This document shows, in pieces, positions 36,601 through 47,073 of a DNA stretch of 64,000 nucleotides. The translations under genes were made by a program, and so were the position numbers. The notes under the pieces were generated by a model. That model had not been told where the DNA came from. It was given only the letters and a program-made list of their open reading frames with translations, and made no database searches. Origin of the DNA: Aquamicrobium sp. (lineage in GTDB: Bacteria > Pseudomonadota > Alphaproteobacteria > Rhizobiales > Rhizobiaceae); contig NZ_JAMLIE010000003.1 of assembly GCF_023954335.1 (NCBI RefSeq), positions 359,001 to 423,000 on the forward strand. Direction: 5' to 3'. Within the stretch, counting starts at the first letter, position 1, and the number at the start of each line of letters is the position of its first letter.

Positions 36601-36814
36601 TCAACCGCGTCTCGACGGGGCGCAGCAGGAGGCGTTCCGAATCCTCCGGCGAGATGCCCTGATAGGTCAGGCTGGCATAGATGATCGGGACGGGAACGTC
36701 GGGCTCGGCCTCCTTCGGGATCGACAGGTACGACATCGCGCCCATGATCATAAGGAAGACGAGCGTGGTGATCGTCAGCCGTGCGTTGTTGATGGCGAGC
36801 TTGACGATATCCAT
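33647..36814 (-). CDS. RND-family efflux permease
   Basis: 1055 aa inner-membrane proton-driven pump with about 12 TM helices (1 + 5, then 1 + 5) and two large periplasmic loops. The proton-relay aspartates lie in GMLVDDAIIVVEFAERR (TM4). N-terminus MDIVKLAINNARLTITTLVFL is typical of the AcrB/HAE-1-like group. Transports hydrophobic toxic compounds in a tripartite complex. Its adaptor gene is immediately upstream (3-bp gap). No outer-membrane channel gene is nearby. The opposite strand is also open over this gene, a shadow of the GC-rich codon pattern. Confidence 0.94.
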   Translation of the reverse strand: MDIVKLAINNARLTITTLVFLMIMGAMSYLSIPKEAEPDVPVPIIYASLTYQGISPEDSERLLLRPVETRLKTIKGVKEMRSAAYQGGGYVLLEFDPSTDLKTALDDTRNGVDTARQDLPQGADEPSVHEVNISEFPVLVVTLSGHVPERVLTAAARQLRDRIEEVPGVLEGVLQGARDDLVEVVIDPMKLTSYGLKLDDLLDGMNASNSLVAAGALQGSEGKYAVKVPALIETVEDVANLPILAGRNAIVRAQDLATVRSTHADAETITRLDGKPAIAIEVKKRTGANLVDAVEEVKRIADAFQKTLPEGMTVTYTQDKSVFINQLLGELQNHVLIAVILVFIVILYALSGRSSLLIGLAIPSSFLMGILLLALMGFTINMIVLFSLILAVGMLVDDAIIVVEFAERRMSEGMPREAAFELAAKRMAGPVAAATLTRIAAFSPLLFWPGLVGDFMKYLPITLIVTLAASMLYALVFTPTLGAKFAKAHVHEEGELRDGWYMAVVKQAVRFPKTVLMLALGLLVGVMYAYSHYGKGVEFFPNVEPDYGLLYVHARGNLSLAEMDAATRKAEDRLLGWPGIESVYTRVGQVRGAQDIPEDVVGVIQYEFVDWRERKPAHEILDDLRAVMAGIPGVDVEVRVPDAGPPTGKPVQVRVSAADPQGLDDHARAVAARLGEIPGVIDISDGLPPPGVDWALNIDRTKAAQHGISPIGVGVVVQLVTSGLKLTDYRPAGADDAVDIRLRLPEDRRTLSTLDELRIETPLGSVPISNFVTRKPEPRTGILNRIDGERTVVVQANVASGFQVSAVQAQVQEAVGGMDLGSATWKLAGSSQESDDASAFLANAFGAAIFLIFIVLLAQFNKFTSVFLVLMTVVMSTIGVFLGLLLTGQAFGIIMSGIGVIALAGVVVNNNIVLIDTYDRLRHEGWNKLDAVLQTCRERARPVVLTAAAAILGVLPIALGLGLELFHHETTINAPSTQWWISLSSAIVYGLAFATVLTLIVTPSALMVFTRDNRPAGEKRRGLLARLFGRGSGVEDAEPEAVAAKDDMPLPKAAE

Positions 36815-36817
36815 GGC

Positions 36818-37957
36818 CTAGTTCGTCCCGCCTGCCGCTTCCCCGACCAGCTTGTCGACCGTCTCGGGGTCGGCCGCGACCGGGTTGACGGTGTCGCCGT
36901 CCGAGATCAGCTCCTGGCCGGCGACGATGATGCGCACGTCGGCCGGGATGCCGCCGAGCACCAGCCCGCCCTGCATGTCGTCGACGAGGTCGATGGGGTA
37001 GAACACCACCTTATTCTCGGCGTCGACGGCGCGGATGCCGAGATCGCCGTCATTGCTCAGCGTCACCACCGAACGCGGCAGCACCGTCGCCTCCACCGGC
37101 TCGGCGAGCAGCGTCACCTCGGCCGTCATGCCCGACGGGATGCGCCCGTCGGCGTTGGGCACTGCGACCTCGACGCGGAAGGTGCGCGTCGCCGGCGTCG
37201 CGTCGCGGCTGATGTAGCGGATGGTGCCTTCGGCCTCCTCGCCGCTGACGAGGCGCACGCGCGCCTTGTCGCCCGGCTTGACGTGGCCAAGGTCGCGCTC
37301 GGAGACCTCGCCGCGGGCGAGGATCGGATCGAGCGACAGGATGGTGGCGACGGGCGCGCCCGTGCTGAGCGAGCCGCCGAGCTCGGCGTCGACCTTGTCG
37401 ATCGTGCCGTCGAAGGGCGCGCGCACGATGTTGCGGTCGAGGTCGGCCACGGCGGCGTCGAACTGGGCGCGGGCGGCGGCGAGCGCCGACAGCACGCCGT
37501 CGAGCTGGAGCTTGGGCAGGCTGCCGCGCTCGGCGAGCCGGCGGGCGGCCGTCGCCTCGGCCTCGCGCTGGGCCAGCAGCGTGCGCGCGGTCTCCACCGC
37601 CGCCTCCTTGCCCTCGTCCTGCAGCTTGGCGATCAGGTCGCCGCGCTTGACCGCATCGCCCTGCTCGAACGGCAGCTCCTCGACGACGCCGGCCGCGCGC
37701 GTCGCCAGCACGGCGCGCTTGTCGGCGTCAGTCGAGCCGGAAAGCCGGATCGCCCGCGAATGCCGGATGCGCGGCGGGTTGACCACGCCGACGGTGCGCA
37801 GCGGCGCTGCCGGCTGCTCGGCCCGATCGGCCGGCTGCTGCGGCGCGGCCTCGTCGGCGGCGCTGCCGACCGAGGAGAACTCGCCCGTCGCGACCCACGC
37901 GCCGGTGGCGATCAGAACGGCGATCGCCGCAACCTTGTGAAGCTTGATCTTCGGCAT
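36818..37957 (-). CDS. RND efflux periplasmic adaptor (membrane fusion protein)
   Basis: 379 aa. N-terminal signal/anchor (about 7-22), lipoyl-like segments (VLATRAAGVVEELPFEQGDAV and IVRAPFDGTIDKVDAELGG) flanking a coiled coil, then a beta-barrel domain (ARGEVSERDLGHVKPGD). Standard HlyD/AcrA layout. It is the first gene of the adaptor-permease operon. Start ATG at 37957 gives a normal signal; an upstream Met in frame would add 14 residues. Confidence 0.93.
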   Translation of the reverse strand: MPKIKLHKVAAIAVLIATGAWVATGEFSSVGSAADEAAPQQPADRAEQPAAPLRTVGVVNPPRIRHSRAIRLSGSTDADKRAVLATRAAGVVEELPFEQGDAVKRGDLIAKLQDEGKEAAVETARTLLAQREAEATAARRLAERGSLPKLQLDGVLSALAAARAQFDAAVADLDRNIVRAPFDGTIDKVDAELGGSLSTGAPVATILSLDPILARGEVSERDLGHVKPGDKARVRLVSGEEAEGTIRYISRDATPATRTFRVEVAVPNADGRIPSGMTAEVTLLAEPVEATVLPRSVVTLSNDGDLGIRAVDAENKVVFYPIDLVDDMQGGLVLGGIPADVRIIVAGQELISDGDTVNPVAADPETVDKLVGEAAGGTN

Positions 37958-38148
37958 GTTCGATATCCAGTGAGCCGCCCATGCCGAAAGCTCCGGCAAA
38001 CACGGACGATATGGGAACGCGGCGCGTTCTGTTCAATCCGCCGTTCACCCGCCCGCCATTCGCCCGCAGGGTGAGGGTGGCTCCTCCTACATCACTTTTG
38101 CGGCGCGATATAGGCGGAAAAGCCGGCCCCGCCGTCCGGCCGCGCGCT

Positions 38149-39279
38149 CTATCCTCGCGGGCGAGGCCGCGCGGCGAGGAACTCGCGCACCCGCCGCCCC
38201 GGCTTTTTCCGCGCCTCGGCGGCAAGGCCCGGCGCGAGCTCGTGCGAGATGTCGAGCGTGGCATGGCTGCCGACCGCCTCGAAATGCTCGGCCAGCCAGT
38301 CCTCGGCCGCCGAGCGGCCGAGGTCGCGCAGATATTCGAGGAACGCCCATTCGGCATTGACCTTGGAGGAGGCGGAAAGGTCCTCCAGCGCCTCGTCGGC
38401 GTCGATGCGGTGCATGCGGATGTTGCGGTAATGCGCGGCATCGATGCGACCGCTGGCGATCAGCTCGTTGACGAAGGCGATGGCGCGGAACTCGCGCATC
38501 AGCCCGGCATTGAAGGTGATCTCGTCGATGCGGTTCTGGATCTCGCGCGCCGAGCGCGGCGCGCCCTCGCGCAGCACCGGGTTGATCTGGACGAGCAGCA
38601 CGTCCTCGACCGGCGTGGCGTAGAAGAACGGATAGAGCGCGGGATTGCCGCCATAGCCGCCGTCCCAGTAGGGCGTGCCGTCGATCTCGACCGCGTGGAA
38701 GAGCTGCGGCAGGCATGCCGAGGCCATCACCACGTCCGCCGTGATCTCCTGCGTCTCGAAGACGCGCAGCTGGCCGGTCTCGACATTGGTGGCCGAGACG
38801 AACAGCTTCGTCAAGGTGCAGGCGCGCACCCGCTCGAAGTCGATCTCGGCCTCCACCACCTCGCGCAGCGGATTGTGGTTCAAGGGGTTGGTCGCGTAGG
38901 GCGACAGAACCCGCGACAGGGCATCGAACCACAGATAGCCCGGCGTGTTCTCGACCGACCAGTTGCCCCAGACGACGTCCCACGGCGTGCGCTGCACCGG
39001 GCTGAACCGACCCTTGCGGGCGACGGCGCGCCAGAAGTCGTGAAGTTTTTCGCGCGCCCCGTCGCGCCCGCCGCGCGAAAAGCCGTCGGCCAGCGCCACC
39101 GCGTTCATGGCGCCGGCGCTGGTGCCCGAGATGGCGGCGAAGTCGAGCCGGCCGTCCTCCAGCAGCCGGTCGAGCACGCCCCAGGTGAAGGCGCCGTGCG
39201 AGCCGCCGCCCTGGAGCGCGATGTTGACCGGCTTCGTCGCCGCGGTGTCCGCCCCGTTGCCGTTCTGCGCCCTGGCCAT
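38149..39279 (-). CDS. Patatin-like phospholipase
   Basis: 376 aa. Ser-Asp dyad: Ser54 in GTSAG and Asp206 in DGGYGG; oxyanion GGGSHG (24-29). Cytoplasmic, no signal peptide. Family members hydrolyse phospholipids or, in PHB-accumulating bacteria, sometimes polymer granules. It lies 6 bp downstream of the 3-hydroxybutyrate dehydrogenase gene, a pairing often seen in Hyphomicrobiales, so a link to PHB or lipid turnover is plausible but unproven. Confidence 0.88.
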   Translation of the reverse strand: MARAQNGNGADTAATKPVNIALQGGGSHGAFTWGVLDRLLEDGRLDFAAISGTSAGAMNAVALADGFSRGGRDGAREKLHDFWRAVARKGRFSPVQRTPWDVVWGNWSVENTPGYLWFDALSRVLSPYATNPLNHNPLREVVEAEIDFERVRACTLTKLFVSATNVETGQLRVFETQEITADVVMASACLPQLFHAVEIDGTPYWDGGYGGNPALYPFFYATPVEDVLLVQINPVLREGAPRSAREIQNRIDEITFNAGLMREFRAIAFVNELIASGRIDAAHYRNIRMHRIDADEALEDLSASSKVNAEWAFLEYLRDLGRSAAEDWLAEHFEAVGSHATLDISHELAPGLAAEARKKPGRRVREFLAARPRPRG

Positions 39280-39285
39280 CGAGGT

Positions 39286-40068
39286 CTACTGCGCGGTCCA
39301 GCCGCCGTCGACCGAAAGCGTCGTCCCGGTGATCTGGGCGGCATCCTTCGAGGCGAGGAAGGCAGTCGCGGCCGCGATCTCCTCGACGGTGGCGAACTGC
39401 TTGGAGGGCTGCTTCTCGAGGATGATCTCGCGGATGACCGTCTCGCGGTCGAGGCCGGTTTCCTTCGCCCGGTCGGCGATCTGCGTCTCGACCAGCGGCG
39501 TCAGCACGAAGCCGGGGCACACCGCGTTGCAGGTCACGCCCTTGCCGGCGAGCTCGAGCGCCACGGTCTTGGTCAGGCCGACGACGCCGTGCTTGGCCGA
39601 GACATAGGCCGCCTTGTACGGCGAGGCGCGCAGGCCGTGCGCCGAGGCGATGTTGACGATGCGCCCGTAGCCCGCCGCCTTCATGTGCGGCACCGCCGCC
39701 GCGATGGTGTGGAAGGCCGACGACAGGTTGATGGCGATGATCGCGTTCCAGCGCTCGACGGGGAAATCCTCCACCGCCGCGACATGCTGGATGCCGGCAT
39801 TGTTGACGAGGATGTCGAGGCGGCCGAAGCGCACCGCCGCCTGCTCCACGAGGTCGCGGCATTCGTCCGGTTTCGCCATGTCGGCCTTGACGTAGACCGC
39901 CTCGACGCCGTGCCGCGAGGCGATGCCGGCGGCGATGGCATGGTCTTCCGTCTTGTCCGAATAGGAATTGACGACGACGTTCGCCCCCTTTGCGGCCAGC
40001 TTCTCCGCGATGCCGAGCCCGATGCCGGAGGTGGAGCCGGTGACGATGGCGGTCTGTCCTGTCAGCAT
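39286..40068 (-). CDS. bdhA: 3-hydroxybutyrate dehydrogenase
   Basis: 260 aa short-chain dehydrogenase. TGSTSGIG (10-17), NNAG (89-92), catalytic Ser142, Tyr155 and Lys159; the end GTTLSVDGGWTAQ is typical of HBDH. It oxidises (R)-3-hydroxybutyrate to acetoacetate with NAD, so PHB monomers re-enter metabolism. ATG at 40068 fits the family start MLTGQTAIVTG. A 29-bp palindrome lies 31 bp upstream. Operon with the patatin gene. The symbol follows rhizobial usage. Confidence 0.93.
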   Translation of the reverse strand: MLTGQTAIVTGSTSGIGLGIAEKLAAKGANVVVNSYSDKTEDHAIAAGIASRHGVEAVYVKADMAKPDECRDLVEQAAVRFGRLDILVNNAGIQHVAAVEDFPVERWNAIIAINLSSAFHTIAAAVPHMKAAGYGRIVNIASAHGLRASPYKAAYVSAKHGVVGLTKTVALELAGKGVTCNAVCPGFVLTPLVETQIADRAKETGLDRETVIREIILEKQPSKQFATVEEIAAATAFLASKDAAQITGTTLSVDGGWTAQ

Positions 40069-40098
40069 TTTGTCGAATTCTCCGCTCTGGTTGCCGCG

Positions 40099-40127
40099 GC
40101 ATTTATATTGCGATGCAACATAAATGC
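40099..40127 (-). promoter_or_regulatory. 29-bp palindrome upstream of bdhA, likely operator
   Basis: Arms of 13 bp (GCATTTATATTGC and GCAACATAAATGC, one mismatch) around GAT. The TTGC-N3-GCAA centre resembles sites described for PhaR-type PHB regulators, and phaR is in this window, but a different regulator is equally possible. Confidence 0.6.
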
Positions 40128-40231
40128 CAATCGGGGGTGGTAGTTCCACCATGCCGGCGCGATGCGCCTCCTTCACCCGTCTTTGTCATGCCCCATTTGC
40201 CCGATTGTGCTAGAAGGGCGAAAAGCGGTAG

Positions 40232-41521
40232 ATGACCGCATCACACGCAGGCACGACCTTGACCCCGGACCAGCCCTTTCTAGACCGCCCGCTTTCCCGC
40301 CACCGCACGGTTGGCGTGTGCGTGGGCGGCGTCATGGTCGGCGGCGACGCGCCCGTCGTCGTCCAGTCGATGACCAACACCGACACGGCGGATGTCGACG
40401 CCACCGTGGCGCAGGTCGCCGCGCTCCACCGCGCCGGCTCCGAGATCGTGCGCGTCACCGTCGACCGCGACGAATCAGCCGCCGCCGTGCCCCGCGTCCA
40501 CGAGCGGCTGCTCAGGCTCGGCATCGACGTGCCGCTGGTCGGCGACTTCCACTATATCGGCCACAAGCTGCTCGCCGACCATCCGGCCTGCGCCGAGGCG
40601 CTGGCGAAGTACCGCATCAACCCCGGCAATGTCGGCTTCAAGGAGAAGAAGGACCTCCAGTTCGGCGCCATCGTCGAGACGGCGATCCGCTACGGCAAGC
40701 CGGTGCGCATCGGCGTCAACTGGGGCTCGCTCGACCAGGAGCTGCTGACGCGGCTGATGGACGAGAACCAGTCCGCCGGCTCGCCGCTGACCGCGCGCGA
40801 GGTGACGCGCGAGGCCATCGTCCAGTCGGCGCTGATCTCGGCCGCCATGGCCGAGGAGATCGGCCTGCCGCGCGACAAGATCATCCTTTCGGCCAAGGTC
40901 AGCCAGGTCCAGGACCTGATCGCCGTCTATATCGAGCTGGCCAAGCGCTCCGACCATGCGCTGCATCTCGGCCTCACCGAGGCCGGCATGGGCTCGAAGG
41001 GCATCGTCGCCTCGTCGGCGGCGATGGGCATCCTGCTCCAGCAGGGCATCGGCGACACGATCCGCATCTCGCTGACCCCGGAGCCCGGCGGCGACCGCAC
41101 CCGCGAGGTGCAGGTGGCGCAGGAGCTGCTCCAGACCATGGGCTTCCGCCAGTTCCTGCCGGTGGTGGCGGCCTGCCCCGGCTGCGGCCGCACCACCTCG
41201 ACCGTGTTCCAGGAGCTCGCCGCCAACATCGAGGAAGACCTTCGCCGCAACATGCCGGTGTGGCGCGAGAAATATCCCGGCGTCGAGGAGCTGAAGGTCG
41301 CGGTGATGGGCTGCATCGTCAACGGGCCGGGCGAATCCAAGCACGCCGACATCGGCATCTCGCTGCCCGGCACCGGCGAGACGCCGGCCGCCCCGGTGTT
41401 CATCGACGGCCGCAAGGCCGCGACCCTGCGCGGCCTCGACATCGCCGGCGAGTTCCAGGTGATGCTCGCCGACTATATCGAGCGCCGCTTCGGCGCCGGC
41501 GCCAAGCAGGCGGCCGAGTAA
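40232..41521 (+). CDS. ispG: 4-hydroxy-3-methylbut-2-en-1-yl diphosphate synthase
   Basis: 429 aa 4Fe-4S enzyme of the MEP isoprenoid pathway, converting MEcPP to HMBPP. Signatures: [18 protein letters not shown] near the N-terminus, FHYIGHKLL, the two-part cluster site [10 protein letters not shown] and [16 protein letters not shown]. Normal bacterial length without the plant-type insertion. Divergent from bdhA. Single gene. Confidence 0.97.
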   Translation: MTASHAGTTLTPDQPFLDRPLSRHRTVGVCVGGVMVGGDAPVVVQSMTNTDTADVDATVAQVAALHRAGSEIVRVTVDRDESAAAVPRVHERLLRLGIDVPLVGDFHYIGHKLLADHPACAEALAKYRINPGNVGFKEKKDLQFGAIVETAIRYGKPVRIGVNWGSLDQELLTRLMDENQSAGSPLTAREVTREAIVQSALISAAMAEEIGLPRDKIILSAKVSQVQDLIAVYIELAKRSDHALHLGLTEAGMGSKGIVASSAAMGILLQQGIGDTIRISLTPEPGGDRTREVQVAQELLQTMGFRQFLPVVAACPGCGRTTSTVFQELAANIEEDLRRNMPVWREKYPGVEELKVAVMGCIVNGPGESKHADIGISLPGTGETPAAPVFIDGRKAATLRGLDIAGEFQVMLADYIERRFGAGAKQAAE

Positions 41522-41967
41522 GGCTACCCGTTCAGCCCTGAACTGATTGAAGGAACGGCGCGCCGGGCCACCCGGTCGCCGCCTTTGTCGGTCGTCTGCG
41601 TATCGCGTCCTGTCCGCTCCGGCGGAGCGTGATCTTCGAGCGCCCGCGCCGCCCCTCATCCGCCCTTCGGGCACCTTCTCCCCGTGAACGGGGAGAAGGA
41701 TTGCCGGCCGCAATCCTCGCAGTTTCTCCTGCCACGCATGCTATTGGCGAAAGCAAGAACGGCAGCTCTCTTCTCCCCGTTCACGGGGAGAAGGTGGCGG
41801 CAGCCGGATGAGGGGCAGCGCCAGGCGGTGCCGATGATGCACATAAGGCGCGCACGCGATAGCTGATCGCGGCAATCCCTTTTTTCCAATTCTCCGCCCC
41901 CGAGAACGCGCCGGATCGCAGCGCACGCGACCGCGCCGCGCCAACGGCCGGCATTTGCGGCCGCGCG
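41522..41967. repeat. Gene-free region with a long mosaic repeat
   Basis: About 520 bp separate ispG from the acyltransferase. 41585-41850 holds the repeat: a left end (GTCCGCTCC...GATCTTCG), then CCCCTCATCC (41652) leading into two convergent TTCTCCCCG hairpins, closing with GGATGAGGGG (to about 41818), and a right end GCCGATGATGCAC. The 60.6-kb copy is nearly parallel throughout. The remainder becomes AT-rich toward the acyltransferase, and I see no gene in it. Confidence 0.8.
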
Positions 41968-41982
41968 TTAACCTATTCTTAA
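41968..41982 (+). promoter_or_regulatory. CtrA box upstream of the acyltransferase
   Basis: Exact TTAA-N7-TTAA (41968-41971 and 41979-41982), the full-length binding pattern of the cell-cycle regulator CtrA, 64 bp before the start codon. Confidence 0.65.
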
Positions 41983-42045
41983 GGAACCGTTATCTCGCGA
42001 GAAAAAGCACAGATATAAATTTTATGAGTACGAGAGGGATAAATT

Positions 42046-43053
42046 TTGATTAAAATTAAATCCATCCAGTTCATCCGCGCGGTCGCCGCACTCGCTGTTC
42101 TTGCCTTTCACATCGTCGGCGCGCCGTTCGTCGTCGGCGCGGCCGGCGTTGATCTTTTCTTTGTCATATCCGGCTTTATCATGGGGACGTTCGGCAACGA
42201 CGTGCCGCCGCAGCGTTTCCTCTATCACCGTATCGTGCGCATCGTGCCGCTCTATTGGGCCGTCACGTTGCTGATGTGCGTCGGGGCGATGGCGGGCGTG
42301 TTCTCGTCCTTCAGCTTCACGCCCGAGCAATTGTGGATGTCGCTGCTGTTCATCCCCTATTTCAACGAGGCGGGCGAGGTCGCGCCGCTCGTCGTCGTCG
42401 GCTGGACGCTGAACATGGAGATGTTCTTCTACGCCGTCTTCGCCCTCGGGCTGGCGCTGCGCGCGCCCGTCGCCGTCACCGCGGTCGTCCTCGGCGCGAT
42501 GACGCTCGCCGGCCTCGTCCTCGACCTGCGCACACCGGTCGCGCAGAGTTGGATGTCGCCGCTGCTGCTCGAGTTCCTCGCCGGCCTCCTCCTTGCGCGG
42601 ATGGTGCTGCCGCGCCGTGAATACGCCGTGCCCCTCATCGTCCTCTCCCTCACCGGCTTCGCGCTCGCGGCTGCCGGCGGCGGCGATCCCGCCGGCCTGT
42701 GGCGGGTGCTGATATGGGGCGTCCCGTCCTTCCTGGTCGTCGCAGGGTGCCTCACCCTCGAGAAGGCCGGCGCGTGGCCGCAGCGGCTGCTGGCGCCGGT
42801 CGAGAAGATCGGCGACGCCTCATACGCGCTCTATCTGCTGCACGGCCTCGTCATCTCGGTGATCTACCGGCTGATCGAGCCCGGGCTCGCCGCCTCGACG
42901 GCGATCGTCGTGCTGTCGCTCGCTGTCGCCTTCGCGGCGCATGTCACGGTCGAGAAGCCGGCGACGCAGTTCCTGCGCCGCTTCGGCGGCCGCGCGGTCC
43001 GCTATCCCGCCGCGCCTGCCCGGGGCATGAACCCGGCCAAGACCAACGGATAG
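42046..43053 (+). CDS. Acyltransferase-3 family membrane protein (ExoZ-like)
   Basis: 335 aa, about ten TM helices. Family signature: IQFIRAVAALAVLAFHI with the conserved H, GVDLFFVISGFIMG, HRIVRIVPLYW, WTLNMEMFFYAVFAL and SYALYLLHG. Such enzymes O-acetylate exopolysaccharide, O-antigen or peptidoglycan sugars. The start is TTG (42046) with GAGAGGG upstream; an ATG at 42024 in another frame would encode only nine residues. A perfect CtrA box precedes it. Confidence 0.88.
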   Translation: MIKIKSIQFIRAVAALAVLAFHIVGAPFVVGAAGVDLFFVISGFIMGTFGNDVPPQRFLYHRIVRIVPLYWAVTLLMCVGAMAGVFSSFSFTPEQLWMSLLFIPYFNEAGEVAPLVVVGWTLNMEMFFYAVFALGLALRAPVAVTAVVLGAMTLAGLVLDLRTPVAQSWMSPLLLEFLAGLLLARMVLPRREYAVPLIVLSLTGFALAAAGGGDPAGLWRVLIWGVPSFLVVAGCLTLEKAGAWPQRLLAPVEKIGDASYALYLLHGLVISVIYRLIEPGLAASTAIVVLSLAVAFAAHVTVEKPATQFLRRFGGRAVRYPAAPARGMNPAKTNG

Positions 43054-43109
43054 TGCGGCGGGGCGGCATTCGCCGCCGCGCCCGCTGGCCCCAGGGGGTG
43101 GGGGAGGCC

Positions 43110-45638
<2,529 letters not shown>

Positions 45639-45684
45639 TGCCCCACTCTCACGCAATACTTCGATGAAAAATGAAGCAATCCGA

Positions 45685-45699
45685 TTAAGGCGCTCTTAA
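45685..45699 (-). promoter_or_regulatory. CtrA box upstream of the hybrid kinase
   Basis: Exact TTAA-N7-TTAA (45685-45688 and 45696-45699), 47 bp from the kinase ATG. Confidence 0.65.
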
Positions 45700-45746
45700 T
45701 GACGTCGGCCGGACGATCAAGGCGTCGGTAGCCGGCACCCACGCCG

Positions 45747-45862
45747 AAACGACATGCACGGCGAGGAGCTTGGCGATGGGCCGAGCGAGGGACTGGTGAA
45801 ACCCGCCTTCAGATCCGGCGTGCGGCGAGCCAGCAGGCCGACGCGGAAACGACATGCACGGC
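45747..45862. repeat. Partial duplication of a coding tail
   Basis: The stretch GAAACGACATGCACGGCGA occurs at 45755-45773 and again at 45845-45863, 90 bp apart. The second copy lies inside the next gene (encoding AVHVVSA) and the first is just beyond its stop, where the same peptide would be read. It looks like a remnant of a local duplication. Confidence 0.55.
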
Positions 45863-46201
45863 GACGAGGATCAGGCTGTCGCTCGCGTTCTCATGAACAC
45901 GGGCGACATGGAAACCGGCCGCGACCAGCGCCACGCCGAGCGGCAGCCATAGCGGCGCCGCGCCGCGCCGCCATGTGGCAAGGGCCGCCGCCGCACCGAC
46001 CGCGGCGGCTTGTATGCCGCCGACGAGATAGGCGATCGGAAATAACAGGATCGATGCGTAGAGCATGGTGAGGCCGAGACCCGGCTGCGAGAACGCCATG
46101 GCAATCGTGATCAGGATGCCGAAGGTGAGCGCACCGAACAGCGGGCCGGCGAAAAGATAGATCAGGAAGACGGCGAGGGCGCGCGACAGGCGCGGCGGCA
46201 T
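45809..46201 (-). CDS. Unknown four-TM membrane protein
   Basis: 130 aa with four predicted TM segments (about 7-30, 37-55, 62-80, 101-122) and a short arginine end. No recognised domain. Its start ATG (46201) follows the phaR stop by 28 bp, so it is probably co-transcribed with phaR. The start is chosen at MPPRLSRAL, because upstream in-frame sequence is arginine-rich antisense of phaR. Composition and frame support a real gene, but function cannot be stated. Confidence 0.65.
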   Translation of the reverse strand: MPPRLSRALAVFLIYLFAGPLFGALTFGILITIAMAFSQPGLGLTMLYASILLFPIAYLVGGIQAAAVGAAAALATWRRGAAPLWLPLGVALVAAGFHVARVHENASDSLILVAVHVVSASACWLAARRI

Positions 46202-46229
46202 GACGGCGCCAAACCCGGCCGGCGGGGCT

Positions 46230-46847
46230 TCACCCCTTGCCCATCTTGTCGAGCCGCCGCTGCATCGCCGCGATCTGCTCCTTGAGGTCCTGGAGGTCGT
46301 CGTCCCGCTCCTCGGGCGCATCCTCCTCGCTGGCGCCGGCGGCCGGGGCCTCTCCGGCCGGCGGGAAGGGCGTGAACATGCGCATCGCGTTCTGGAACAG
46401 CTCGATGTTGCGCTTGGTCTGCTCCTCGAGCGCCTTCATCGGCGTCGCCATCTTCATCACGTCCATCGGCGACTTGCCGATGCCGCCCATGGCGTTCTTC
46501 ATCTGCTCGCGGAAGCGCTCCTGCTCCTTGGCGAAGGCGATCATCGACTGCTCGAGATAGCTCGGCACCACCATCTGCATCTGGTCGCCGTAGAAGGAGA
46601 TGAGCTGGCGCAGGAACGGGATGGGCAGCATGTTCTGCCCCTCGCGGTTCTCCAGCTCGAAGATGATCTGGGTCAGGACCGGGTGGGTGATGTCCTCGCC
46701 GCTCTTGGCGTCCTGGACGGTGAAGTCCTCGCCCTTGCGGACCATCTCGGCAAGATCTTCCAAGGTGACGTATGTGCTCGTCCCGGTATTGTAGAGGCGG
46801 CGATTGGCATATTTCTTGATAATCACCGGATCGTCTTTCGTGGACAT
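46230..46847 (-). CDS. phaR: Polyhydroxyalkanoate synthesis repressor PhaR (AniA)
   Basis: 205 aa. N-terminal DNA-binding domain with the family motif IIKKYANRRLYNTGTSTYVTLEDLA (about 9-33), the DITHPVLTQIIFE segment, then a Met- and Gln-rich helical domain (QMQMVVPSYLEQSM) and a C-terminal coiled coil (LQDLKEQIAAMQRRLDKM). PhaR senses PHB and represses phasin and PHB genes; in Sinorhizobium it is called AniA. Divergent from phaA-phaB with a 226-bp shared region. Confidence 0.96.
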   Translation of the reverse strand: MSTKDDPVIIKKYANRRLYNTGTSTYVTLEDLAEMVRKGEDFTVQDAKSGEDITHPVLTQIIFELENREGQNMLPIPFLRQLISFYGDQMQMVVPSYLEQSMIAFAKEQERFREQMKNAMGGIGKSPMDVMKMATPMKALEEQTKRNIELFQNAMRMFTPFPPAGEAPAAGASEEDAPEERDDDLQDLKEQIAAMQRRLDKMGKG

Positions 46848-46955
46848 CCATCACCTCCTGGACTGCGGGCATCAAACGTAAGCAGGTCCTGACCTTGGGC
46901 CTCCCCGGACCAAATGGCAGGATATGCTCAAACCGGCAGGAATTGAAAGCGCTTT

Positions 46956-46984
46956 GTGCGCCGCCGCACTTATGCTGCAACTGC
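46956..46984. promoter_or_regulatory. TGC-rich stretch in the phaR-phaA region, possible PhaR site
   Basis: GTGCG-N4-CGCAC (46956-46969), then GCTGCAACTGC (46974-46984). PhaR proteins recognise TGC/GCA-rich sequence. Placement between phaR and phaA fits; the match is loose. Confidence 0.3.
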
Positions 46985-47073
46985 TATTTTCCGGTTTGAC
47001 TTGGGCCGGGGAAACGGCAAGATCGGAGTCACCAGAACGGAACCCGTCAATTCAGGATCGCGAGGGAAAGTCC

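Noticed and set aside
33911..38074. Open frame of about 1390 codons on the plus strand over the RND pump and adaptor genes
   Set aside because: It is antisense to two well-recognised genes, has arginine/aspartate/valine-heavy composition with no domain, and such frames arise from GC-rich third codon positions.
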